NCBI GenBank assembly: GCA_037157565.1
Contig: JAZHRO010000073.1
Span: 19,722,501 to 19,786,500 of the forward strand
DNA: 64,000 bases
Direction: 5' to 3'
Source: Thalassia testudinum
Taxonomy: Eukaryota; Streptophyta; Magnoliopsida; Alismatales; Hydrocharitaceae
Shown here: positions 55,303 through 64,000 of the stretch, in pieces
Layout of the letters: every line of letters starts with the position of its first letter
Numbering within the stretch: the stretch's first letter is position 1
Made by a program: the position numbers and the translations under genes
Notes under the pieces: generated by a model
What the model saw: the letters and a program-made list of their open reading frames with translations, nothing else
Database searches by the model: none
Told to the model about the DNA's origin: nothing

Positions 55303-55785
55303 TTTGCAAAAAAACATCTTAAAAGTTCAAGTGAAATCATAAGCACCCTTGCTCTTAATTAAAACTGGTAGACTTAAGAGGTCAAGTCCCCATTCTGGTC
55401 TACCTGGATCATTAGTGACAAGAGAGGTCAGGTGGGGGAAACCCTGTAACTCATGGGGATGCTCTACCATGTAGGGGTCTTTGCGGGACTCTCCCTCTCT
55501 GGCTGCCCAGGTAATTCTGAGGTGGACAGCTTTCTGACTAAGGGGTATTATCCGCCCTAAACCTCTATAGTCATCTAAAATTTTTGGGTGTCTTGATTGG
55601 GTCCATCACATTCTTTCTCTGATCTAGTCCATTGGTGCATGTTTGGGAGGAAGTCCTTAAGACCATCCTTAAGGCCTCCATTAGATATTCACTCTTCTCG
55701 AGGTCGAGCCTCGACTTCCGTGTTTGTGTAACAACCTGATCACATTGACATATCCTTTGATTCAGAACCAACTTCCCCTTCATCA
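55303..55785 (+). other. leader of element C, right of the B insertion
   Basis: Continuation of the C leader after the GTCAC duplication, up to the gag start codon. No gene recognised. Confidence 0.6.
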
Positions 55786-57231
55786 GCTATGAATCACCAA
55801 GAAGAACAACCTAATCTTGAGCAACAATTACATGATTTCCAAAATCAAATTAATGCCATCATCAACCCACCGCCGCATCCTCAAATGCGAGATCACTATA
55901 ATCCCGCAGCGGTGGAGATCAAACCCTGAATCAACATTCCCGTGGGAGGACATGAGGTAGATCTCAAGCCTAGCATGCTACATATGACCCCAAAATTTCA
56001 TGGCTTGAACTCCGAGGATCCCTTCCAGCACATCAAAAACTTGAAACATCTGGCCAACACCTTTGGGGCAAATGTCCAAAATCAGAGCGGATTACTTCTA
56101 AAGCTCTTCTCATTCTCTCTGGCTGATAAAGCCACTCACTGGTTTCAGACTCAACCACACATGATCAACACATGGGGAGAACTTCAAATCGTGTTCCTGC
56201 AAAAATTCTACCCCATTGGTTAGACCAACACGATGTGGCACCAAATCACACACTTCCCACAAAGAGCGGGAGAATCTCTACACGAAGCATGGGATCACTT
56301 TCTGGATCTCATGCGTAAGTGCCCCCATCACGGTGTTCCGAAGTGGGAACAAGTCCAATCCTTTTACCACGGACTCCGTGAAGATATCAAGCTCGTTGTC
56401 AATGCAACTTGTGGTGGTAGCATCATGGGTCAACATGAAGACACGATCTGGGAAATTTTTGAAAACATGTGCGAGAACTCCCTGAACAATGAGTCATTGG
56501 GTGCGTACGACTGGACGTCCACCCGCGCATTGGCAAATAATCGGGGGCTACATGAATCCCCAGGCCTTTTCGCATTCGTTGATCTAGAGTTGGTAGCCAG
56601 TCAATTGGACAAGGTCTCCATTATTGAGAAAAAGGTGGACAACATCACTCGTCATCTACACAAATCCACCTCTGCACCTCAAGGCACATACGCACACTCG
56701 CCCATGGGAAGGGAGGCTACGCACAATATCTACCACTCCCTGGGGATGGATGCATATCCACCTCCATCTGATTATGGCTTCGGAGGCAACTCCGGGTCAG
56801 CCCACCTTAGTTGGGGGAACTCTGAACCCCCATACCTTGATTATCTCAGAGCTCCTCAGACCTGCGAGGGTCTTCACGCTGTCCAGAATAATCTTTTTTC
56901 CAACACCTACAACTCTGGATGGCGTAATCATCCTAACTTTTCGTGGTCGGGTAATAACCCAAATTTAAGACCTCAATTCCAACCCCGACCACAAGCTTCA
57001 TGACCTTATCAGCCCACCCAACCAAGGCCCACTCAAAACTTCCAATCTGGACCACCTAAAGAAGATCATACAGCTTTAATTCTCCAGACCTTAGTTGACA
57101 TGCAAAAACAACACAAAGAGATCTCTGAGTTATGAAATCAACTGGCTCAGCTGGCAAGTGCTCGCTAGCCTGGTGTACTTCCCTCTCAACCTCATCCAAA
57201 TCCGAATAACGTGCCGAACTAGAGACGCGTT
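55786..57231 (+). pseudogene. gag of element C, interrupted by stops
   Basis: Plus-strand gag. The likely start is MNHQEEQPNLEQQLHDF at 55786. The Retrotrans_gag domain is spread over frames ending at 56223 and 57003: KFHGLNSEDPFQHIKNL, LADKATHWFQTQPHMINTWG, FLQKFYPIG, a stop, then SLHEAWDHFLDLMRKCPHH and VQSFYHGLREDIKLVVNATC. The distal part is rich in Asn/Pro/Gly (NTYNSGWRNHPNFSWSGNN). Stops lie near 55927, 56221, 57001, 57133, 57166 and 57220. The sequence is collinear with B gag but clearly diverged. Confidence 0.85.
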
Positions 57232-58113
57232 ATGAACCCAAATCAGGGCCAAGCTCACTTGATTTATCAGGCCGCTTCTGCCCCATCACCTGATGGGATG
57301 GATGCTTCAACTTCATACTTGGGATTTCAACAGCAAACACCTATTTTGCCCAACCCAAACCAGAACCAGGCGGGATTGAATTCTGTTACTACCTGTAGTG
57401 GCAAAGCAACACAGGACCCACCTTATCCAAGCCACTCCCAGCCTAGTAATACAAACCCTAACCCTAGATTGGTCATCCAGGACACACCCATCCCAGATCA
57501 AGAGCCTGAGCCAATTCTAGAGGAACTATCTAAGGTTCCATTTCTCGAGGCCTTGACCAAGGGAAAAAGGATAGCCAAACCCGTGGCACCTGAGGAGGAT
57601 CTGCTTAAGCTCTTTGAGCAGGTCCATATAAGCATCCCCTTGATGGATGTGATATGCCACGTACCGGGTTACGCACAATTTCTGAAAAATGTGTGCACAC
57701 CTAAGCGTAAGTTGCAAACCAAAAGCAAGAACCCGATCGTACTGTCAAAGCAAGCCAGCTCTGTCATTTTGTGTAAACTCCCACCTAAGGCAAAAGACCC
57801 AGGCACCCCTCTAATCTCCTGTGCAATCGGTGATATACAATTTGACCGAGCTTTATTGTACTTAGGAGTCTCCATAAATTTGATACCTACGTCCCTACTA
57901 GACTACTTCAAGGAATCTGAGCTTAAACCGACAGAAATGACTTTGCAGCTAGCCGACCGATCTATTAAGTCACCAAAAGGAATTCTCGAGGATGTCATAG
58001 TTAGGGTACATGACTTCTATTTTCCAGTGGATTTTATTATCTTAGACATGGATGCTCCTAAAAATGTGAAGAATACCGATCATACTAGGGAAACCCTTTT
58101 TGGCCACTGCTAG
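57232..58113 (+). CDS. gag C-terminus and protease of element C (active site altered)
   Basis: A 293-codon plus-strand open frame. The start is Gln/Asn/Pro-rich with NSVTTCSGKATQDP (the VTLRSGK-type border). FEQVHISIPLMDVICHVPGY follows. The retropepsin site reads FDRALLYLGVSINLIPT: the catalytic Asp (57859-57861) is Tyr, and Ala is Val, so the protease is dead. EMTLQLADRSIKSPKGILED and DFYFPVDFIILDMDAPKN follow. A frame change at about 58090 moves the reading into the next open segment. It would have released gag and pol proteins. Confidence 0.85.
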   Translation: MNPNQGQAHLIYQAASAPSPDGMDASTSYLGFQQQTPILPNPNQNQAGLNSVTTCSGKATQDPPYPSHSQPSNTNPNPRLVIQDTPIPDQEPEPILEELSKVPFLEALTKGKRIAKPVAPEEDLLKLFEQVHISIPLMDVICHVPGYAQFLKNVCTPKRKLQTKSKNPIVLSKQASSVILCKLPPKAKDPGTPLISCAIGDIQFDRALLYLGVSINLIPTSLLDYFKESELKPTEMTLQLADRSIKSPKGILEDVIVRVHDFYFPVDFIILDMDAPKNVKNTDHTRETLFGHC

Positions 58114-58680
58114 GGCCAATATCAATTCTGAGGAGGGCCCAATTGAATTAAAATTTGGGAGCAAGACACTAAAGATCGACATCTTTAAGGTACAAGAAGA
58201 AATTAATTGCGAAGTTATAGAACAGCTTTGCAATATCGAGGCTGTGGTTGACGACCTATGTATCAAGGAAAACCCGACTATTTCTAATCAACCACAAGAA
58301 GATCAAAACCTGCAATTAGAGGAGTCTGAACCCAACCTAGACACACCCATAGCTCCTTCCTTTGCTCTCGACATCCACCCTGAACCACCTGCTGCTGCTG
58401 ACAACCCAGTAATGGAATTAAAGCCCTTCCTGATCATTTCAAATACATCTTTCTGGGTTCCAATGAGACGTTTCCTATGATTATCAATTCCTGACTCACA
58501 CCTAATCAGGAAACACGCCTAATTTCTGTTCTCCAGCAACATCAGAGAGCCATTAGATGGACGCTCGATGATCTGACTGGTATCAACCCTTCATACTGCA
58601 CACATCACATCTACATTGAAGAGGGCTCATGACCATCCCGTGAAATGCAGAGACTCCTAAATCCAAATTTGTAGGATGTC
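58100..58680 (+). pseudogene. protease-RT linker of element C
   Basis: Plus-strand segment in a new frame (MATARANINSEEGPIELKFG) with an acidic Gln/Glu/Pro linker (residues about 40-110). It is followed by broken RT N-terminal remains (LDDLTGINPSYCTHHIYI) with stops at 58479, 58492 and 58630 (TGA). It corresponds to the linker in the long B frame. Confidence 0.7.
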
Positions 58681-59577
58681 ATGAAAAAGGAGATCATCAA
58701 GTGGTTAGATGCAGGGATCATCTACCCGATCTCCGACAGTCAATGGGTGAGTCCAATCCAAGTTGTGCCTAAGAAGGTAGGGCTCACCGTCATCATGACT
58801 GAAACTGGAGAAACCATAACGACCCGTATAGTGAACTTGTGGAGAGTTTGCATTGATTACAAAAGACTCAATTCCTCCACGAAGAAGGATCATTTTCCAC
58901 TATCGTTCAATGATCAGATTCTCGAGAAACTAGTGGGAAATTGATTCTTTTGCTTTTTGGACGGGTACTACGGTTATAACCAGGTCACAATCCATCTCGA
59001 GGACTAAGAGAAGATCACCTTCACCTGCCCCTTCGAGACATATGCATTCCGATGGATGTCGTTTGGTCTCTGCAATGTACCCACTACTTTTCAACGGTGC
59101 ATGCTTGCCATATTATCAAATATGGTAGGTGAATACCTTGAAGTCTTCATGGATGACTTCTCAGTATTTGGAGAATCATTTGATGATTGCCTCCTACACT
59201 TGGTCCAAATCTTTAGGCGGTGCATCGACGTGAACTTGGTTCTTTCCTGGGAAAAGAGCCACTTCATAGTACCTGAGGATATTGTCCTGGGACATCTCAT
59301 CTTTGAAAAAGGCATCCAGGTTGATCGAGCCAAGGTGAATCTGATTTCCAAACTCCCTATGCCTAGCTCAGTCAAAGACATTTGATCCTTTTTGGGGCAC
59401 GTCGATTTTTACCGTCGATTCATTCTCGATTTTTCAAAAATAGCGTGCTCCCTGACTAATCTTCTATCTAAGGATGTCCTGTTTGAAATTTCCAAGGAGT
59501 GCACTCAAGCATTTGAGATCCTATGTGATCGAGTTACCTAAGCACCTATCTTGCAGTCCTTTGATTGGTCTTAACCT
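58681..59577 (+). pseudogene. reverse transcriptase of element C, interrupted by stops
   Basis: Plus-strand RT in one main frame with stops. The first part (58681-58944) has KKEIIKWLDAGIIYPISDSQ and CIDYKRLNSSTKKDHFPLSF, ending in TGA. A broken stretch (58945-59055) has FCFLDGYYGYNQV, where the usual FLDDYSGYNQ has lost one Asp. Then 59056-59385 has MSFGLCNVPTTFQRCML, the active-site box VFMDDFSVFGESF (FMDD kept) and VDRAKVNLISKLPMP, ending in TGA. The connection region has SFLGHVDFYRRFILDFSKIA. Same order as B; non-functional. Confidence 0.88.
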
Positions 59578-59856
59578 TTTGAGATCATGTGCGATGCATC
59601 TGATTATGCTGTAGGTGCGGTACTTGGGCAGAAAATAGACGGGAAACCCGTGGTCATCTACCACGCTAGCAAGACACTTGATGAGGCTCAGCGTAACTAT
59701 ACAGTTATTGAGAAAGAGTTGCTAGCCATAGTATTTGCCCTAGAAAAATTCAGATCATCTCTGTTGGATTCCCATGTTATCATATACTCAGATCACACTA
59801 TAGTGAGGCACCTCCTTGCGAAGAAGGATGCGAAACCTTGATTAATCCGCTGGGTC
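59578..59856 (+). pseudogene. RNase H of element C
   Basis: Plus-strand open segment (84 codons from 59587) with CDASDYAVGAVLGQK, containing the first catalytic Asp region of RNase H. KPVVIYHASKTLDEAQRNYT, IEKELLAIVFALEKF (catalytic Glu) and IIYSDHTIVRHLL (Asp) follow. A TGA at 59839-59841 breaks the link to integrase. The domain itself looks almost intact. Confidence 0.82.
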
Positions 59857-61014
59857 TTGCTGTTGCAAGAATTTGACCTCGAGATTCCCGATAAAGCGGG
59901 AAAGCAGAACGTGGTAGTTGACCACTTATCCTACCTTCCTTCTGATAGTATCGACCCTTCCGGACCCATTACAAAACATTTTTCTGATGAGCACCTCCTG
60001 ACTATTAGTACGGGACTTCCTTGGTTTGCTGATTTAGTGAACTACTTGGCATCACATCAAATCCCATCCGATTGGCCAAAGGCCAAGAAAGACAAATTAC
60101 TTTCCGATGCCAAGTACTACTTCTGGGAAGACCTGTACCTCTTTCGCATTGGTGCTAATCAGATCATTAGACAGTGCATCCCGGAAGCAGAAATTCGGGA
60201 TATTCTGTCCTTCTGCCATGACCAGGCCTGCGGCGGATATTTTTTCAGACATAAATCCGTAGCAAAAGTCCTCCAGTGCGGCTTTTATTGGCCCGTAATT
60301 TTCAAAGACGCATACGATCACTGTAAGGCATGCACTCATTGCCAGACCTTAGGCAACATGAGCCACCACAATATGATGCCTTTACAGTCGATTCTCGTAT
60401 GTGAAATCTTCGACATCTGGGGGATTAATTTCATGGGACCCTTCCCTATTTCGGATGGCTTCGAATACATTCTTCTCGCTGTTGACTACGTGTCCAAATG
60501 GATCGAAGCCATTCCGACCCAAACCAACGATCATAAGGTGGTAATCAAATTCATTCATCAGAACATCTTTTCTCGGTTCGGGATTCCACATGCCATTATC
60601 TTTGATGAAGGGACCCATTTCACAAATTCTCAGTTCAAATCACTGATGACCAAATACGGGATGTCGCACCGAATCTCTACTCCTTATCACCCTCAAACCA
60701 AAGGTCTAGCTGAGCTATCGAATCAGGAGATCAAGAAAATCCTTCAGGTCACTGTCCAACCTGACAGGAAAGATTGGTCGTCCCGACTTCCGAAAGCATT
60801 GTGGGCCTATAGGATCGCCCACAAAACCCAATTGGGCATGTCTCCTTTTAGATTGGTGTATGGGAAGGCATGTCACCTCCTCGTCGAGTTGGAACACAAA
60901 ACCTATTTGGCTGTACGGAAGTGTAATCTAGATCTTTCTAAGGCAGGAACCCACAAAAAGCTTCAAATCAATGAGATCGATGAATTATGCAATGATGCAT
61001 ATGAGAACTCATGA
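59857..61014 (+). CDS. integrase of element C (first catalytic Asp lost)
   Basis: A 385-codon plus-strand open frame. The N-terminus continues the RNase H tether (FDLEIPDKAGKQNVVVDHLS) and linker (KYYFWEDLYLFRIGANQIIR). The zinc-binding region has CHDQACGGYFFRHKSVAKVL and HCKACTHCQTLG (about residues 123-165). The core has WGINFMGPF, where the first catalytic Asp (codon AAT at 60427-60429) is Asn. IIFDEGTHFTNSQF (second Asp kept) and PYHPQTKGLAELSNQEI (Glu kept) follow, then the Athila-typical RLVYGKACHLLVELEH. It ends at TGA 61012. It would insert element DNA, but the altered residue should abolish activity. Confidence 0.88.
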   Translation: MLLQEFDLEIPDKAGKQNVVVDHLSYLPSDSIDPSGPITKHFSDEHLLTISTGLPWFADLVNYLASHQIPSDWPKAKKDKLLSDAKYYFWEDLYLFRIGANQIIRQCIPEAEIRDILSFCHDQACGGYFFRHKSVAKVLQCGFYWPVIFKDAYDHCKACTHCQTLGNMSHHNMMPLQSILVCEIFDIWGINFMGPFPISDGFEYILLAVDYVSKWIEAIPTQTNDHKVVIKFIHQNIFSRFGIPHAIIFDEGTHFTNSQFKSLMTKYGMSHRISTPYHPQTKGLAELSNQEIKKILQVTVQPDRKDWSSRLPKALWAYRIAHKTQLGMSPFRLVYGKACHLLVELEHKTYLAVRKCNLDLSKAGTHKKLQINEIDELCNDAYENS

Positions 61015-61311
61015 ATCTACAAAGACCAAGTTAAGGCCTTTCACGACAAGCACATATCCAGAAAGATCTTTCACCCTGGTCAGAAAGTCCTATTCTTTGA
61101 TGCCAAACACAAACTGTTCCCAGGAAAACTCAGATCAAAATGGATTGGACCATATCTTATCAGACAAATCTTTGGAAATGGAGCCATTGAAATCAGCCAA
61201 CCCAGCCTTGATTCAGAACCCTTTGTCGTGAACGGTCAGCGACTTAAGCTGTTCATTGAACTCACCGATATGAACATGGCTGAGGTATCTTTTGATCTCC
61301 ATTCTCCCTGA
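61015..61311 (+). pseudogene. integrase C-terminal tail of element C
   Basis: Reading past the TGA in the same frame gives [36 protein letters not shown] and FVVNGQRLKLFIE, the C-terminal DNA-binding region. It then ends at TGA 61309. One stop separates it from the main integrase frame. Confidence 0.8.
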
Positions 61312-62914
61312 GCTTATTGCGCCCGACTGATGGGGTTAAACTCAGCGCTTAACGGGAGGCAACCCATCATCTTTTTTAAAAACCTGAAACCCTTCTTGAC
61401 ACATCTTATGCTGAACTCATATTGTACTTTAGGGTTCGTCCATTAGAACAACCGATTTCACTTCTGGTACCCATACATGAGCTTGAAATCGTCCGCAACA
61501 GTCACCTTGACCCGTCCACCCACCCAAAACCTATTCTAATGTACGATCTAAGCTGAACTTGAACCCACCTAATTTATAATGAGGACATTGCAAATCATAG
61601 GCATGGGGGGGTAATAAAGTGCAAAACGATGTGAGAATCACTTCACAAGAAAGGGTTTCATAAAAATAAAATCACATATTCGAAAAATCGAAAAAAAATT
61701 TAAAAAGAACAAAAATAGGAGAAAGGAAGAAATTTTGAGTGAATTGATTGCATATCATTTTTTGAGGGAAAAATGGGTAGGAGATAAAAATGTTGAGTAC
61801 AATTTGAAAAGGAAAGAAAAAGAGATAGTCATTAGTAAAAGATTAAGGAATTTACTTAGTTCTAGACCAAATCAAAAGAGAAAATGAAGGACAAAAAGTG
61901 CTAAGAGACAAAAAGAGATTAGTATGAACGCTGATCTTAGGCCTCTTAGGTTGTAATTTTAACCTTAAAAATTCAAGCATCCTTTAAGATTTGGATAATC
62001 CTCAAGAGCTTGGGGAAAATGCGAAGCTTAAGTATTAGGTCTAAGACTTAGGGATTATTCGGCATTGTTAACTGACCTCTGGTTTATAGAACTCGGTAAC
62101 CTAAGCACCCCAATCCATACACAGTCCGGTTCAATGCACTTAATTATCAAAATCATGCAAATGTGTTAAATCTATTCTGAAAAAGTTACCTAGATTAGGA
62201 GCGACTGATCAACACAAGTTGATTTGGATGAGTTCCCAGTGCAGAGGTGGGAAATTCCCCTTGAAGATGCGCAATAACATATCGTCTCCTCGGTGCTTGT
62301 CTCCTAGGATATCTAAATATCCTACCGGGGGCATGTAAGCACCTTGTGCTGGTTTAGATGCCATGGGCGACAATATCACAAAATGTTGATTGCCAGGATC
62401 TGGATTTAGCTACAGAACTCCATGGGCAAGATTATCTCAAAATCTCGAAAGCCAGGGTTCTGGGGGTTGCCATTGGCGGTGTTATCTCGAAGCATCGATT
62501 GCCAGGGACCCTGCGAGGATTGATGGTGGGAACTAGGAATCTGATATAGATTGTGTTGTAAAGCTAATCCGAGGCTAGAAATAAAAAGAAACGAGAGAAA
62601 ACTCTCCAAAAACAAAGAAAAAAATTCCTTTGTCTCTCTCTTACAAAAATGCACTGTAAACTGAACCTACGTTAAAACATGTTACAAGCACGGGTGCTTT
62701 AACCGTAGAGTTCAATGAACCTTAGGTTAGTTCCTGTGGGTCTCAGAAACCTTCGTGGCAGACTGAAGTTAAAGCTGGTCAAGTCTGGATCTTGGTTGGT
62801 ACTTGAATACCTCTAGGCCTACTATCAGGATTCTGACCTAATCTACAAAAGAAAGCACACATCTTCTAAGCATAAAAAGGCTTATGGTCTAGAATTAAAG
62901 TTAATTCCATGAGA
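61312..62914 (+). other. 3' UTR of element C
   Basis: About 1.6 kb without recognisable gene. It contains AACGGGAGGCAACCC (61351-61365), the internal hairpin plus G-run module (61578-61611) and an A/G-rich stretch (61680-61830). Near 62362-62510 an imperfect repeated phrase (CCATGGGC, AAAATGTTGATTGCCAGG / AAGCATCGATTGCCAGG) occurs three times at about 70-bp spacing. No env-like frame. Confidence 0.6.
61578..61611 (+). promoter_or_regulatory. internal hairpin + G-run module, element C
   Basis: AATG-AGGA-CATT followed by ATAGGCATGGGGGGGT. Confidence 0.6.
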
Positions 62915-62952
62915 TTTTGCTAAGGGACTAGCAAAAGCTAGGAATGGGGGTA
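62915..62952 (+). promoter_or_regulatory. polypurine tract and stem-loop, element C
   Basis: TTTTGCTA pairs with TAGCAAAA, followed by CTAGGAATGGGGGTA directly before the 3' LTR. Confidence 0.78.
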
Positions 62953-64000
62953 TGATGGGAACACCATCATAAGCCACAATTAGCTCATTTTGATCTGATT
63001 AAATCAATAAATGCTCCTACATAACCGCCAGAGGACTGTAATTCATCGCATAATCATTCGGAGAGAAAGACAAGAAAATAGGAGTAAAACTGCAGTTTTA
63101 ACAGCATATCTCAACTGCAATACAATCACGGGTTTTCTCAAGGGTTAATTAAGGGTCAAATGGTCCTAAAAGGCTAACAAGTGGGTTAGAACAGGCAGAA
63201 AAGGGTTTTTGCGTGTTTTGAGAATTAAATGACTTCTGAAACTCTAAAAATAGACTCGCTTAATTAACTGAGATTTTGGTCAAGATAAAATTCACCTAAA
63301 TCCTCTAAAATTCATATAAAAATATTCCCTAGGGCTTGGTACCTTCAAATTGACCATCAGAATCCATCTTAACCCAAATCAGAGTCTCAAATAGACATTT
63401 GCCCTAATTTAGATTTTTGCATAAAATGCCCAGTCAAACGTGGTCAAAACCAAAATCCAATTTCACAATTAGATTCCTTAGGTTCAAATTAGGTTTATAC
63501 CAAAATTAGGATCCAATCTGAGATTGTTTTAACCTAGTTTACAACTTGGTCCTGTCTGATTACATATATGCCCTTAACTTTCAAAATCCTTACAAAAAGT
63601 CTCCTAACTTTGTCATCATTTTCACATATAGGTCCTTTCCGCCATTAATCATATTCCTACAAGCTCTGGCATGGCAAGATCTCCTTGATTCCATGACGAA
63701 TCCCTTTCAAATTTGAAAGGGAAGTTCGTCAAGGAATTCCCTTCCTTTTGAGCCAATTCCCATGCCCCAAAACCTTCTTAATCTCTCATGCGAATGCATG
63801 AGAGATTAGGGTATCAAAAAAATTCCAACTCCGGTGAAGCTTTCCAAGCTTGGGAAGCTTACTTCCCAAGCCCAAAACTCCCTCTAAAGGCCTATAAAAA
63901 GACCTCTAGATCAAACCAATCTTCCCATGCTCGAATTCGGCCTTGAACACCTCAAATTCCTCTCCTCTTTCTTAGCTGAATCACTCCTCGACATCCGGTG
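62953..64000 (+). mobile_element. 3' LTR of element C, cut by the window end
   Basis: It starts TGATGGGAACACCATCA and aligns with 41156-42205 of the 5' LTR to the last base shown. About 1.7 kb of this LTR is expected beyond the window. Confidence 0.88.
63893..63901 (+). promoter_or_regulatory. TATA box of the C 3' LTR
   Basis: TATAAAAAG, 21 bases after the third palindrome; intact here but TATAGAAAG in the 5' LTR. Confidence 0.65.

Larger units (their letters stand above)
41156..64000 (+). mobile_element. Athila-type retrotransposon C (interrupted by B)
   Basis: Plus-strand Ty3/gypsy element. The 5' LTR is 41156-43900, followed by a primer-binding site at 43907, leader, gag, protease, RT, RNase H, integrase, 3' UTR, polypurine tract, and a 3' LTR from 62953 that runs off the window. 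Element B plus its duplication occupies 44538-55302 within the leader. Its own coding part is about 5.5 kb and carries many stops. It sits in the tnp2 gene of the CACTA element. Confidence 0.85.

Overview
The window is repeat-dominated nuclear DNA of a flowering plant. There is no complete host gene. It contains degraded Ty3/gypsy retrotransposons of the Athila type, whose primer-binding sites resemble the 3' end of plant tRNA-Asp and whose pol motifs are Athila-like. It also contains a Ty1/copia-like solo LTR, the 3' end of a Tat-like gypsy element, half of a CACTA (En/Spm) transposon, and an island of intron-containing plant gene fragments (hnRNP-type RRM protein, GH35 beta-galactosidase). 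The species cannot be fixed from the sequence. I name the elements A, B, C, E, F, G and X for reference; these are my labels, not published family names.

Layout. 1-2282: AT-rich LTR end of a plus-strand element (E) plus its primer-binding site. 2300-6770: minus-strand gene-fragment island. 6771-10270: truncated A-family LTR and 3' UTR (minus). 10271-14625: 3' half and LTR of element G (plus). 14626-25330: element F (minus), with a truncated 3' LTR, 3' UTR and broken pol. F's LTR carries a B-family solo LTR (15285-17063), and its pol carries another solo LTR, X (20908-22503). 25430-29686: a 4 kb A-family 5' LTR with primer-binding site, lying inside the gag region of F. 29687-30125: gag N-terminus, probably of F. 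30126-31509: unassigned. 31510-34600: Tat-like 3' end with an 11-unit tandem array, polypurine tract and LTR, interrupted by a copia-like solo LTR (32695-34429). 34600-37550: mostly unassigned, with a small unknown Lys/Arg-rich exon pair. 37551-41155: 3' half of a CACTA element. 41156-64000: Athila-type element C (plus), inserted in the CACTA transposase. C is itself interrupted in its leader by a nearly complete 10.8 kb Athila-type element B (minus, 44538-55297, target duplication GTCAC).

The retroelement genes follow the order gag - protease - reverse transcriptase - RNase H - integrase, with no recognisable env-like gene. All copies carry stops or frameshifts, many of them explained by single C-to-T or G-to-A changes, as expected for old methylated DNA. 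B is the best preserved. The most interesting signals are non-coding. One is a conserved stem-loop next to the terminal polypurine tract in five LTR families, with a second hairpin-plus-G-run module just after integrase. Others are a cluster of long palindromes before the TATA box of C, sixteen GACGTCT motifs in the copia-like LTR, tRNA-like pol III box sequences inside B LTRs, and the chimeric captured-gene island.
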